Source: Actinomycetes bacterium (GTDB lineage Bacteria; Actinomycetota; Acidimicrobiia; Acidimicrobiales; Acidimicrobiaceae). From it: a DNA stretch of 64,000 nt. Position 1 is the stretch's first letter, and each line of letters opens with the position of its first letter. Below the pieces are notes generated by a model. The model saw nothing but the letters and a program-made list of their open reading frames with translations, was not told where the DNA came from and did not search any database. Both the position numbers and the translations under genes were made by a program. The stretch spans positions 47,989 through 111,988 of the forward strand of contig JAJZLS010000088.1 of the NCBI GenBank assembly GCA_021803345.1, in the 5' to 3' direction. Positions 54,417 to 63,400 of this stretch are shown piece after piece.

Positions 54417-54974
54417 ATGTCTTTCAGTGGAACTTTCGGTCCAAGTGCTTTGGCAACGCCGTCTAATTTCATAACCTTGCTGAGGGTGATAATTACTCCA
54501 TTGCTGATGTACGATGTGGCCAAAAATGGTGCCACCTGGACAGCGTTTATCGTCTGGGTAGTACTTGCTTCAACTGACAAGCTAGATGGTTTTTTGGCAA
54601 GAAAGCAAGGTACGACTCGCTCGGGCGCGTTTTTAGACCCCTTGGCCGACAAATTAATGGTTTTTGGATTATTTGCTGTTTTAGTGGCAAAGAGTGAGAT
54701 TTGGTGGCTACCGGTAATAATTATGGCTGTGCGTGAGACTTGGATGTCCCTATATCGCTCTGTCCTTGGAAGAAGGGGTATCTCCGTGCCTGCCAGACCT
54801 CTTGGCAAAGCGAAGACCTTTGTACAAATAATCGCGATAGGACTTGCGTTGATTCCGGGTTTTTATGCGTTTGGTAGAAGCGAGATTGCTGCGCTAGTGT
54901 GGATTGCAACGGGTCTGGCCCTCGTAAGCGGGTATTTTTATTATGCCGATGGACATGTGCAAGGTTCCAACTAG
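54417..54974 (+). CDS. pgsA: CDP-diacylglycerol--glycerol-3-phosphate 3-phosphatidyltransferase
   Basis: A 185-residue CDP-alcohol phosphatidyltransferase with the full active-site motif D-x2-DG-x2-AR-x8-G-x3-D-x3-D (DKLDGFLARK ... GAFLDPLADK) and about five helices. It makes phosphatidylglycerophosphate from the CDP-diacylglycerol supplied by CdsA. A paralogue making another phospholipid cannot be excluded, but the rimO-pgsA-cinA-recA order is the standard one for pgsA. The ATG lies two bases after the rimO stop. Confidence 0.9.
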   Translation: MSFSGTFGPSALATPSNFITLLRVIITPLLMYDVAKNGATWTAFIVWVVLASTDKLDGFLARKQGTTRSGAFLDPLADKLMVFGLFAVLVAKSEIWWLPVIIMAVRETWMSLYRSVLGRRGISVPARPLGKAKTFVQIIAIGLALIPGFYAFGRSEIAALVWIATGLALVSGYFYYADGHVQGSN

Positions 54975-54989
54975 TCCAAGGAGTAGTTG

Positions 54990-56252
54990 ATGCAGGTTGA
55001 AATAGTGGCGATCGGCACTGAGCTGCTGTTGGGTCAGATAATAGATACAAACTCATCTGCAATTTCTCAAAGACTTGCTGAGGTTGGAATTGATTGTTTT
55101 TATCAAACCCGCGTGGGTGACAATTTGGAAAGGATTATCCGAGTCCTTGAGATCGCCCTCGATCGCAGTGATGCTGTAATTGCCTGTGGTGGCCTGGGGC
55201 CTACTCAGGATGATATAACACGGGATGCGCTAGCTAAGGTGATGGGAGTTCCTCTGATTCATGATATGGCTATAGAGGCAAAAATAAGAGCCATGTTTGA
55301 GTCCCGGGGACGGGTGATGAGTAGGAATAACATAAATCAGGCGATGGTCCCCGCTGGAGCGTCTCCAATTGAACAGATCAAGGGAACTGCACCGGGATTG
55401 ATTTGTCCCGTGGGGGATAAGGTAGTTTATGCGGTCCCAGGCGTTCCTTACGAGATGGAGGATATGATTCGCCGAGTCATAATTCCGGATTTGGTTCGCC
55501 GTTCTGGTGCCAAGGGAATCATCAAGTCTCGAACACTGCGTACATGGGGATTGTCGGAATCAGCTCTGTCAGAGTTGATTGGCCCAAGACTGGATCTTCT
55601 TGATCAGGGGGACGGGAATACCACGCTTGCTTTTCTTGCCTCCGGCATTGAAGGCATTAAGGTGCGAATCACCGCAAAGGCCGAAACCGAGCAATTAGTT
55701 GAGCGTCTTCTTGATCAGGAGGAGGCAGAACTTCGTAAGATCCTGGGTGGAATTGTATTTGGAGTGGATGACACCACTATTGAGTTGGCTGTGGCTGAAG
55801 AACTCAAGAGCAGGGGATTGACGCTAGCTTTGGCGGAGTCTTTAACCGGGGGATTGATTTCGGCTCGAATTGTGAATGTTCCAGGTGCATCCGAGTGGTA
55901 CCGCGGCTGTTTGGTGAGCTATGCATCTGAGCTAAAGCATGATCTTCTATCCGTGGACCATGGTCCAGTTGTATCTTCGGAAGCTGCAATTCAGATGGCT
56001 GTTGGCGTCAGGCGACTTTTAGGAAGTGACGTAGGACTTTCAATCACCGGTGTAGCTGGTCCTGAATCTCAAGATGGCAGGAGTGTCGGCACAGTATTTG
56101 TTGGGGCATCTTCCTCAGTGTTTGGGGATCAGTTTACAGAGCTTAAGCTGCCTGGGGATAGGGACAGGATTAGGCAGTTTGCAACTATATCGGCCTTGGA
56201 TTGGCTTCGAAGAATTCTCTCTGGGATTGTCCAGCCCTCGGGATTGCAATAA
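54990..56252 (+). CDS. cinA: CinA-family competence/damage-inducible protein
   Basis: A 420-residue protein with an N-terminal MoaB/MogA-like domain (AIGTELLLGQIIDTN, GGLGPTQDDITRDAL) and a C-terminal nicotinamide-nucleotide amidase domain (LAESLTGGLISARI, ITGVAGPES). It probably recycles NMN and related nucleotides. AAGGAG lies six bases before the ATG. It stands directly upstream of recA, as in many Gram-positives, but recA has its own promoter in the gap. Confidence 0.92.
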   Translation: MQVEIVAIGTELLLGQIIDTNSSAISQRLAEVGIDCFYQTRVGDNLERIIRVLEIALDRSDAVIACGGLGPTQDDITRDALAKVMGVPLIHDMAIEAKIRAMFESRGRVMSRNNINQAMVPAGASPIEQIKGTAPGLICPVGDKVVYAVPGVPYEMEDMIRRVIIPDLVRRSGAKGIIKSRTLRTWGLSESALSELIGPRLDLLDQGDGNTTLAFLASGIEGIKVRITAKAETEQLVERLLDQEEAELRKILGGIVFGVDDTTIELAVAEELKSRGLTLALAESLTGGLISARIVNVPGASEWYRGCLVSYASELKHDLLSVDHGPVVSSEAAIQMAVGVRRLLGSDVGLSITGVAGPESQDGRSVGTVFVGASSSVFGDQFTELKLPGDRDRIRQFATISALDWLRRILSGIVQPSGLQ

Positions 56253-56269
56253 TTATCTTTAAAAATAGA

Positions 56270-56298
56270 TTGCAATGTCGAACGTATGTTCGTATAAT
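56270..56298 (+). promoter_or_regulatory. recA SOS promoter with LexA box in the spacer
   Basis: TTGCAA (56270-56275) and a perfect TATAAT (56293-56298) are spaced by exactly 17 bases. The spacer contains CGAACGTATGTTCG (56279-56292), which matches the actinobacterial/Gram-positive LexA site CGAAC-N4-GTTCG. LexA bound here would cover the promoter, so recA should be derepressed after DNA damage. Confidence 0.88.
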
Positions 56299-56414
56299 CT
56301 CATATATGTTCACTAATTGGTCCCGGAGTGTCACAGCCGTTGTCTATGTTTTTGGTGGTCGCTTAATGAGATCCAGATCAATATTTGTGATGAAATTAGT
56401 AGTGAGTGGAAAGA

Positions 56415-57494
56415 ATGGTGAGTGAGTTGCCTAAGGATGAGATGACAGATCGCGGCAAGGCGTTGGACATTGCTTTAGGGCAGATCGAAAAGCAATTTGG
56501 CAAAGGGTCAATTATGAAAATGGGTGAGAATGCCCATATGAAGATTGAGTCTATATCGACAGGTGCGCTTTCGTTGGATCTCGCCTTAGGAGTCGGTGGA
56601 TTTCCACGAGGAAGGGTGATAGAGGTCTTTGGACCAGAGTCATCTGGAAAATCTACTCTTGCTATGCATGTAGTTGCCGAGGCTCAGCGTAATGGTGGTA
56701 TCTGTGCTTATATTGACGCCGAGCATGCCATGGATCCTGTTTATGCAAAGGCAATTGGAGTCGATATTGATGAGCTTCTGATTTCTCAGCCTGACAATGG
56801 CGAACAGGCGTTGGAGATTGCAGATATGTTGGTAAGGTCGGGAAGCTTGGATGTTTTAGTAGTTGACTCTGTGGCAGCGTTGACTCCAAGGGCTGAGATT
56901 GAAGGAGAGATGGGGGATTCTCATATCGGTCTTCAAGCTCGACTGATGTCTCAAGCTTTACGGAAATTGACCAGTAATTTGAACCGCTCACGAACTATAG
57001 CAATATTCATCAATCAGCTCAGGGAGAAGATTGGAGTAATGTACGGTTCCCCTGAGGTTACCCCCGGTGGACGTGCATTGAAGTTCTACTCTTCAGTAAG
57101 GATTGATATTCGTAAAATCGAAGCTATCAAGGATGGCGCTGAGATTGTAGGTAGCCGGACTAGGGCAAAGGTGGTAAAAAACAAGTGTGCACCACCATTT
57201 AGGCAGGCTGAGTTTGACATTATGTATGGAGTTGGTATATCGAGAGAAGGATCATTGCTTGATGTTGGGGTAGATCTTGGCATTGTGAAGAAATCCGGAT
57301 CGTGGTATACCTACGAGGGTGAGCAATTAGGCCAGGGGAGAGAGAAGGCTAAGGAGTTTATCGCTAGTAATCCGAGCGTGATGGCAGAGCTTGATTCAAA
57401 GATACGGGGAGCAGTAGGTATCAATCTTGATGTGGCAGAAGTTCTTGATGGTTTTTCAGAAGAGGATGATGAGCCAATTTTTATCGAAGAATAG
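56415..57494 (+). CDS. recA: recombinase RecA
   Basis: A 359-residue RecA with Walker [14 protein letters not shown], the IDAEHAMDP loop, [11 protein letters not shown] (Walker B), [14 protein letters not shown] and [22 protein letters not shown] (L2). It carries out strand exchange and triggers LexA self-cleavage. The acidic C-terminal tail ([11 protein letters not shown]) is present. I take the ATG at 56415; a GTG three codons earlier also has the frame open. A SOS promoter lies about 120 bases upstream. Confidence 0.97.
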   Translation: MVSELPKDEMTDRGKALDIALGQIEKQFGKGSIMKMGENAHMKIESISTGALSLDLALGVGGFPRGRVIEVFGPESSGKSTLAMHVVAEAQRNGGICAYIDAEHAMDPVYAKAIGVDIDELLISQPDNGEQALEIADMLVRSGSLDVLVVDSVAALTPRAEIEGEMGDSHIGLQARLMSQALRKLTSNLNRSRTIAIFINQLREKIGVMYGSPEVTPGGRALKFYSSVRIDIRKIEAIKDGAEIVGSRTRAKVVKNKCAPPFRQAEFDIMYGVGISREGSLLDVGVDLGIVKKSGSWYTYEGEQLGQGREKAKEFIASNPSVMAELDSKIRGAVGINLDVAEVLDGFSEEDDEPIFIEE

Positions 57495-57525
57495 CTGAAA
57501 TGGTTCATGAATTAATAGTGTTGTA

Positions 57526-57555
57526 AAGGGGCTCACGCTTTAGCGTGGGTCCCTT
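57526..57555 (+). terminator. 13-bp hairpin between recA and miaB
   Basis: AAGGGGCTCACGC (57526-57538) pairs fully (two G-U pairs) with GCGTGGGTCCCTT (57543-57555) across a four-base loop. No strong U-run follows. It may end most recA transcripts and allow some reading into miaB, whose GTG is 16 bases further on. Confidence 0.6.
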
Positions 57556-57571
57556 GCTAGTGTGGTAGATC

Positions 57572-59041
57572 GTGGGTAATAAATATTTTATAAGAACTTT
57601 TGGCTGTCAGATGAATGAGCACGATTCTGAGAGGATTGCCTCGGTGCTGGAATCGGACGGCTATGTGCATAGCGACAGTCAAGAAGATGCCGACGTGGTG
57701 GTATTCAACACTTGTTGCATCAGAGAGAATGCTGACAATAAATTTTATGGAAATCTCGGTCAAATTAAAGCGCAGAGAGATCGAAATCCAGAATTAAAGA
57801 TCATGGTGGCTGGATGTTTGGCCCAAAAGGATCGTGATGTAATACAAAAGCGTGCCCCTTGGGTGGATGTGGTTTTTGGCACCAATAACATTTCAAGGGC
57901 TACAGAGCTTTTAAAGCTTTCGAATGAAGCCGGTCAGGTTATTGAGATACTTGATGGCATAGAGTCTGATGAAGTTGAGTTTGCTTCCGCGCTGAATGCA
58001 GTTCGTGCGAGTAATTACCAGTCATGGGTTACAATTCAGATGGGTTGTGATAATAATTGTGCCTTTTGTATCGTACCTTCAGTCAGGGGTAAAGAGGTGT
58101 CCCGGGGCTTCAAGGCAATTATCGATGAGATTACTCAGCTGGCCCGGGAGGGAGTCAGTGAAGTGACACTGTTAGGGCAAAATGTGAATTCTTATGGACG
58201 CGATATAGCGCTCTCACTTCGGAGAGACAGCACCCTGGCCACCGAGATTGCCGGTCCTTATTGGCATCAAGATCGCAGAGCCAGGCCGTTGTTTGCCGAT
58301 CTTTTGCGCGAAGTGGGTGCGATTGAAGGCATTTCTAGAGTTAGGTTTACCTCTCCGCATCCCAAGGATTTACGTTCTGAGACGGTTGCTGCAATGGCTG
58401 AAGTTCCCAGTATTTGCGAACATCTCCATCTGCCACTGCAATCCGGGTCTAACAGGATTCTCTCTATCATGCATCGTGGCTATAGTGCGGAGAAATATCT
58501 GGAAAAACTGGAGATGGCTCGGCATGCTATTCCCGACCTGGCGGTTACCACTGACATAATTGTGGGCTTTCCGGGCGAGACTGAGGATGATTTTGAGCAG
58601 ACTCTTGAGGTTGTGGCTGCAGCCGAGTATGACAGTGCCTACACGTTCATATTTTCTCCAAGACCTGGAACTGAAGCTGCGGGAATGGTGAAAAACTATG
58701 TTTCGGAAGACGTAGTCGCAGAAAGATTTGAGCGTCTTAAGGCTGTAGTGGAGCGATCCGCTGAGCTAAAGCATGCCCAAAGGGTCGGTCGGGTCGAAGA
58801 AGTTCTAGTGGATGGACCGTCTAAGAAGAACTCAAGAATCTGGTCTGGTCGTACCCGTCAAAATAAGCTTGTTCACATATCAGTGGATAACTCTAAATAC
58901 GCAGATCAGGTGCCATTTTTGCCAGGAGCGTATGTGAAGGTACAAATTACTTCCGCGGCTGCTTATTTCTTGCGTGGGGAGTTTGTGGAGTTGCTGTCGA
59001 TGCCTAAAAGGAAGCGTATACTTGAGTTTACGATTGGTTAA
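57572..59041 (+). CDS. miaB: tRNA-2-methylthio-N6-dimethylallyladenosine synthase MiaB
   Basis: A 489-residue radical SAM methylthiotransferase. The N-terminal domain begins YFIRTFGCQMNEHDSERI with NTCCIRENAD; the SAM cluster is CDNNCAFCIVPSVRGKEVSR. A TRAM domain closes it. An insertion of about 25 residues after GQNVNSYGRDI, common in actinobacterial MiaB, lengthens it. It modifies A37 after the isopentenylation by MiaA, encoded at 60262. The start is GTG. Confidence 0.94.
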   Translation: MGNKYFIRTFGCQMNEHDSERIASVLESDGYVHSDSQEDADVVVFNTCCIRENADNKFYGNLGQIKAQRDRNPELKIMVAGCLAQKDRDVIQKRAPWVDVVFGTNNISRATELLKLSNEAGQVIEILDGIESDEVEFASALNAVRASNYQSWVTIQMGCDNNCAFCIVPSVRGKEVSRGFKAIIDEITQLAREGVSEVTLLGQNVNSYGRDIALSLRRDSTLATEIAGPYWHQDRRARPLFADLLREVGAIEGISRVRFTSPHPKDLRSETVAAMAEVPSICEHLHLPLQSGSNRILSIMHRGYSAEKYLEKLEMARHAIPDLAVTTDIIVGFPGETEDDFEQTLEVVAAAEYDSAYTFIFSPRPGTEAAGMVKNYVSEDVVAERFERLKAVVERSAELKHAQRVGRVEEVLVDGPSKKNSRIWSGRTRQNKLVHISVDNSKYADQVPFLPGAYVKVQITSAAAYFLRGEFVELLSMPKRKRILEFTIG

Positions 59042-59142
59042 AATTGCAAGTTGGTTTTCTAGATCAGCATTGGTCTGGTCTGATATCATATTTTGACTGA
59101 TTTTGTGTGTCGGGAATCAAGCAATTATTGGCGAGGGTGGAT

Positions 59143-59754
59143 ATGGCTGATTTAATGCAAGACTCGGTCAGCACTAATGAATTAACTGATCGAGGAGTTA
59201 AGAGTGAATTTTCAATAGTACCTACAAAACTAGTACCGTTTGCAGTCCTTGTTATTGTGGGACTTATCATAAGCATCGCATATAACTCACGATGGGCTTT
59301 GGATTTCTACCACGTTACCGGTGGAGGACTTTGGACTGCAATTGATCTGTTTGTTGGGTTTGTGGTGGGTCCGATAATGGGGAAAATGTCAGTTCCAGCT
59401 CGGATTGAATTTTCCTCTAAATTTATGCCAAAAATGTTGGTGATTATGCCGACTTTGGTGACAATGACTTTGGGAGCGGGATTTCAACTCGCTCGTCGAC
59501 TCGGGAACCTTTCATTAGGCGCGCCGGCTCATGGCTGGTTGGTCGCATCTTTTATTGTTGTTGGCGTGATGACCCTAGTTGCTTTGGGAGTTCTTGAACC
59601 TGCCAACATTGCGGTATTGGTGGAGTTGAAAAAGGAGCATCCAAACGGGGAGGTGATAGGTCGACTAATGAAGCGATTTATCTACACTGCCGGTATTACC
59701 GGGGCCATGCAGATTGCGACTCTTATTATTATGACTCGGGTGGCCACGCTATGA
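59143..59754 (+). CDS. integral membrane protein of unknown function
   Basis: A 203-residue protein with about four to five helices. After a 40-residue soluble N-terminus come VPFAVLVIVGLIISIAY, then YHVTGGGLWTAIDLFVGFVVG, MLVIMPTLVTMTLGAGF, LVASFIVVGVMTLVALGVL and a C-terminal helix. The YHVTGGGLW and GAGFQLARRLG segments recall DUF2269/CopD-like heme- or copper-associated membrane proteins, but I am not sure. GAGGG lies before the ATG at 59143. Its stop overlaps the next gene (ATGA), so the two proteins probably work together. It interrupts the usual miaB-miaA pair. Confidence 0.75.
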   Translation: MADLMQDSVSTNELTDRGVKSEFSIVPTKLVPFAVLVIVGLIISIAYNSRWALDFYHVTGGGLWTAIDLFVGFVVGPIMGKMSVPARIEFSSKFMPKMLVIMPTLVTMTLGAGFQLARRLGNLSLGAPAHGWLVASFIVVGVMTLVALGVLEPANIAVLVELKKEHPNGEVIGRLMKRFIYTAGITGAMQIATLIIMTRVATL

Positions 59755-60197
59755 CTACAGAGAGCTTGTCTGGAATTTCGTCTAATAGGCAACCTGTGAA
59801 GAGTTCGAAGATGCCCCCAGTCACTGAAGTTGGGGTCATAGCGTTGGGTTTGGTGGTAATCGGCGGTATTTACATGTCGTCTTATTACCCAAAGAGGTCG
59901 CCTATGGTTTTGCCCACCGTACTGGTTGTATTGGCACTAGCCTTGATCTGCTGGAACTTTATTTCGATTGTTCGTTCGAGCGACCTGCCTAAGTTTCCAT
60001 TTGTGAAGGTAGGTAAGTGGACTTTATTAGTGTATGTGGTCATTGCAGGTATGTTGGAATACGTATTTGTATATGACGGAACTGCAGGCACGCCACTTGT
60101 ATTGCTGAGCCTGATGTTGTTGGTTTTTGCGGTGGACGTTCCAACCATAGTGGCATTCACGGTGGCCAGATTTTACAGGAGTCCAAGTGTCAAGTAG
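59751..60197 (+). CDS. small integral membrane protein of unknown function
   Basis: A 148-residue protein with four predicted helices (GVIALGLVVIGGIYM, VLPTVLVVLALALICWNFISI, GKWTLLVYVVIAGMLEYVFVY, LVLLSLMLLVFAVDVPTIVAF). It overlaps the preceding membrane protein gene by four bases and lies 64 bases before miaA. I do not recognise a family. The pair may form a membrane complex. Confidence 0.7.
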   Translation: MTTESLSGISSNRQPVKSSKMPPVTEVGVIALGLVVIGGIYMSSYYPKRSPMVLPTVLVVLALALICWNFISIVRSSDLPKFPFVKVGKWTLLVYVVIAGMLEYVFVYDGTAGTPLVLLSLMLLVFAVDVPTIVAFTVARFYRSPSVK

Positions 60198-60261
60198 CGA
60201 ACATATTTTTATTGGCTTTACTCGTTAGCTTGGTTGTACATTTGATTTGTTCGAAGTTTAG

Positions 60262-61203
60262 GTGATTGAGATTTCCCTCCATCCGAAGCTGATTGCTTTG
60301 GTGGGTCCCACCGCGTCGGGCAAAACCGATTTGGCACTCGACATTGCAAAGAGGCTAGGGCACATCGAACTAGTGAGCATAGATTCGATGACTATTTATC
60401 GGTCGATGAATGTAGGCACCGCTAAACCGAATCTGTCGGATCTTGGCGGGTTACCGTATCATATGGTGGATTTGGCGTACCCATGGGAGACGTTCTCCAT
60501 GAGCCAGTTTCAGGAGCTGGCAAACTGGAAGATATCAGAGGTCAGGGAAAGGGGTAACCTACCTCTATTGGTAGGCGGAACCGGACTTTATTTGCAGGCT
60601 CTGATAGATGACTTCAAAATTCCAGCTCAGTGGCCAGATATCAGGGAGCGTCTTGAAATTGCCGCCAGTACTGACTGGGGATTGGCGCAACTGTTTCGAG
60701 AGTTATTAAATCTCGATCCCGTAGCGGCCTCGAAAATGGAGCCTACCAATGGCAGGAGAATAGTTCGTGCGCTTGAAGTCACCCTGGGGTCTGGAAAACC
60801 ATTTTCGCAGCATGGGCCGGGATTGTTTGTAAATTCATGCAGTCACCAAATGGACGCAGTAGGAATAGATCTACCCAGGGCTGAATTGTTTGCGAGAATT
60901 GAAACCCGGCTTGATGCCCAGCTGAGTGCCGGTTGGCTGGACGAGGTGGAAATGTTGTTGGGTAATGAAAATGGGATGTCCAGGACTGCCAAGCAGGCAC
61001 TGGGGTACAAGGAACTGATACAAGTCGTCCAGGGTGAATTAAGCCTAGATGAAGCGCGCAGCATGATTTTGGCTAGAACAAAACGTTTAGCTAAGAGACA
61101 GCTAGCATGGTTTAAAAGAGACCCAAGAATTATTTGGTTTAGCGAAATTGACCAGGCTCGGGCGGCATTGGAGTTGATTGTCGCTGAGAATGTTACGGTA
61201 TGA
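60262..61203 (+). CDS. miaA: tRNA dimethylallyltransferase MiaA
   Basis: A 313-residue transferase with the P-loop GPTASGKTDLALDIA, SIDSMTIYRSMNVGTAKP, GGTGLYLQALIDDF and RTKRLAKRQLAWFKRDPRI. It adds the dimethylallyl group to A37 of tRNAs, the substrate of MiaB. The GTG is preceded by a weak AGG. dapF follows. Confidence 0.93.
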   Translation: MIEISLHPKLIALVGPTASGKTDLALDIAKRLGHIELVSIDSMTIYRSMNVGTAKPNLSDLGGLPYHMVDLAYPWETFSMSQFQELANWKISEVRERGNLPLLVGGTGLYLQALIDDFKIPAQWPDIRERLEIAASTDWGLAQLFRELLNLDPVAASKMEPTNGRRIVRALEVTLGSGKPFSQHGPGLFVNSCSHQMDAVGIDLPRAELFARIETRLDAQLSAGWLDEVEMLLGNENGMSRTAKQALGYKELIQVVQGELSLDEARSMILARTKRLAKRQLAWFKRDPRIIWFSEIDQARAALELIVAENVTV

Positions 61204-61215
61204 GCTTCGTGAAGG

Positions 61216-62094
61216 TTGAATGGATGCCTGAAATTGGGAAATGAAATATTTGTATCAAAGCATCACGGTTTAGGTAATGATTTTTTAGTTTTGCTAGATA
61301 TGGCAGACAGGTTTAGATTTACTTCTCTAGAAATAAGAGCGTTGTTAGATAGGCGTATTGGGATAGGGTCGGATGGCTTTATCAGGGCATTCCCAGCCAG
61401 GCCCGATTCGCAGGCTGTAGCATCCATGGAACTTCATAATTCTGATGGTACCCGGGCTGAAATGAGTGGTAATGGCATTAGATGTTTGGCCCAGGCATTA
61501 ATTGATGCCGACATAGCTCCACATGGCGTATTTTCGATTGACACAGATGCTGGACTTATTGAAATCCAGAGTGGTTCAAGCGCTGGCGATACCATAGCTA
61601 CCGTCTCGGTTGGGATGGGGATGCCGCAAATTAAGGAAATTTCAGGCTTGAGACAACTTGGCCATCGGTTTAAGGGGGTGAGGGTCGATATCGGCAACCC
61701 CCATTTGGTATTGATTCCTGAGTTTGAATTGTCGGTCGAGGGCTTGAATGATCTGGATATCGCAAAATTGGGTCCTGAGCTGGAGTCCAAATTTCCAGGT
61801 GGAATGAACGTGGAATGGATACTGGTAATGCCGAATCGCAAGGACGTTCACCTTAGAGTTTGGGAGAGAGGGGCCGGAATAACTCAGGCTTGTGGAACTG
61901 GGACCACAGCAAGCAGTTTCGTGGCGAATCATCTGGGATTAGCGGAGGAACAGGTGACTGTTCATAATCCCGGAGGCGATCTCATGGTCAATATTGGTAA
62001 TGACCAGTGCTATCTTACTGGCCCAGCGCAGAAAGTAGGAGAGATCCAAGTATCCGCCAAACAACTAAGAGATATGGTTTTGTTAGTTAAGTGA
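61216..62094 (+). CDS. dapF: diaminopimelate epimerase
   Basis: A 292-residue epimerase with the two catalytic cysteines in GNGIRCLAQAL and ACGTGTTASSF. The opening KHHGLGNDFLVLLD and RIGIGSDGFI are typical. It converts LL- to meso-diaminopimelate for the cell wall, after DapA and DapB encoded upstream. The start is uncertain: TTG at 61216 has GAAGG directly against it; a TTG at 61234 would remove six residues and has a better placed GGA. The stop overlaps the hflX GTG. Confidence 0.92.
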   Translation: MNGCLKLGNEIFVSKHHGLGNDFLVLLDMADRFRFTSLEIRALLDRRIGIGSDGFIRAFPARPDSQAVASMELHNSDGTRAEMSGNGIRCLAQALIDADIAPHGVFSIDTDAGLIEIQSGSSAGDTIATVSVGMGMPQIKEISGLRQLGHRFKGVRVDIGNPHLVLIPEFELSVEGLNDLDIAKLGPELESKFPGGMNVEWILVMPNRKDVHLRVWERGAGITQACGTGTTASSFVANHLGLAEEQVTVHNPGGDLMVNIGNDQCYLTGPAQKVGEIQVSAKQLRDMVLLVK

Positions 62095-63353
62095 CACTAA
62101 TCGATCGTTCATTTAAAGAAAAGATCATCCTGGTTGGAGTCGTCTTTCCCCCATCGAGTTCAAGCGACGTCGAGCAGTCTCTTGATGAGCTTGCGCTACT
62201 AGTTGACACTGCGGGCGCTGAGGTTGTATCTCGGGTTATACAGCGACGAACTGAACCTGATCCGGCAACTTACATTGGTCGAGGTAAGGCAGAAGAACTG
62301 CATATGCTTTCTGAAACCCTTGACGTAGATACTGTGGTTTTTGATGACGAGCTGTCGCCAGCTCAGCAGAGGAACCTTGAGAAGATTCTAGGTCGAACGG
62401 CAATTGATCGGACTGCTGTTATTCTAGACATCTTTGCTCAAAATGCCTCTTCTATTGAAGGTAAGACACAGGTGGAATTGGCTCTTTTGAGCTACCGGTT
62501 ACCAAGATTACGCGGTAAAGGGAAGAGCCTTTCGCAGCAGGTGGGAAGGATTGGCACCAGAGGACCCGGGGAGACCAAGCTTGAGGAGGATCGACGGCGC
62601 TTGCTGGTTCGAATCTCTAAACTGAAGTCGGATTTGAAAGAACTCACCAGCAACCGGAGAGTACAGCGCCAGGCTCGACTGCGGTCTCGAATAGCCTCAG
62701 TTTCTCTGGTTGGCTACACAAACTCAGGAAAGTCGACATTGCTTAATGCATTGACAAATGCCGACGCGTTTGTGGCTAACAAACTGTTCGCTACCTTGGA
62801 TCCCAGGACCCGTCGGCTTGAGCTTCCTGGGGGAGAGCCGATCCTTTGTTCTGACACAGTTGGATTTGTCAAGAAGCTGCCGCATCAGCTGGTGGAAGCT
62901 TTCCGGTCTACTCTTGAGGTCGTAGCTGAGTCAGATCTTTTGTGTCATGTGGTGGACGCGTCGAGTCCGGATATAGATCGTCATCTAGATGCCGTTCACC
63001 TTGTCCTCGACGAAATTGGAGCGGGTGAGGTCGAAGAAATTCTGGTGATGAATAAGATCGACCGTCTCAGTGACACAGATTTAGAGGATTTGAAGTCGCG
63101 CTATCCTGATGCACTGTTACTTTCAGCACTTAGTCGAGTTGGCCTAAATGAATTACTTGAAGCGATAGCAGCTAAGTTGCGATCACTGAGCAAGCTTGTT
63201 GAACTGGAGATTCCGTACGAACGGGGAGATATAGTAGCACAGCTGCACCGTGAAGGTGAGGTGATATTTCAGCGGGAGTCAGATCGGGGTTATCGGATTC
63301 GTGCCCGCCTTGAAGGTCCTAGTCTTGCCATTTTCCGCCAGTATCTGGTTTAA
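62091..63353 (+). CDS. hflX: GTPase HflX
   Basis: A 420-residue HflX. The N-terminal domain has DPATYIGRGKAEEL and VVFDDELSPAQQRNLE, then IDRTAVILDIFAQNA and RIGTRGPGETKLEEDRRR. The G domain has SLVGYTNSGKSTLLNAL, DTVGFVKKLPHQLVEAF and NKIDRL. It splits stalled ribosomes in studied bacteria. GTG start with GTGA overlap to dapF. The stop codon is directly followed by the right end of an IS200/IS605-type remnant. Confidence 0.94.
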   Translation: MTLIDRSFKEKIILVGVVFPPSSSSDVEQSLDELALLVDTAGAEVVSRVIQRRTEPDPATYIGRGKAEELHMLSETLDVDTVVFDDELSPAQQRNLEKILGRTAIDRTAVILDIFAQNASSIEGKTQVELALLSYRLPRLRGKGKSLSQQVGRIGTRGPGETKLEEDRRRLLVRISKLKSDLKELTSNRRVQRQARLRSRIASVSLVGYTNSGKSTLLNALTNADAFVANKLFATLDPRTRRLELPGGEPILCSDTVGFVKKLPHQLVEAFRSTLEVVAESDLLCHVVDASSPDIDRHLDAVHLVLDEIGAGEVEEILVMNKIDRLSDTDLEDLKSRYPDALLLSALSRVGLNELLEAIAAKLRSLSKLVELEIPYERGDIVAQLHREGEVIFQRESDRGYRIRARLEGPSLAIFRQYLV

Positions 63354-63400
63354 CATCCTCCCCTCCGTTACTGAAGGAGATTCCTGAGAACCAGTTATGC
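63354..63400. mobile_element. right-end region of an IS200/IS605-type element
   Basis: Immediately after the hflX stop lies ATCCTCCCCTCCGTTACTGAAGGAG. On the minus strand this gives the CTCCTTCAGTAACGGAGGGG type hairpin (CTCC at 63363-63366 with GGAG at 63376-63379) found near the right ends of IS605-group elements downstream of tnpB. The element end is thus within a few bases of the hflX stop. The exact cut site cannot be read. Confidence 0.5.
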
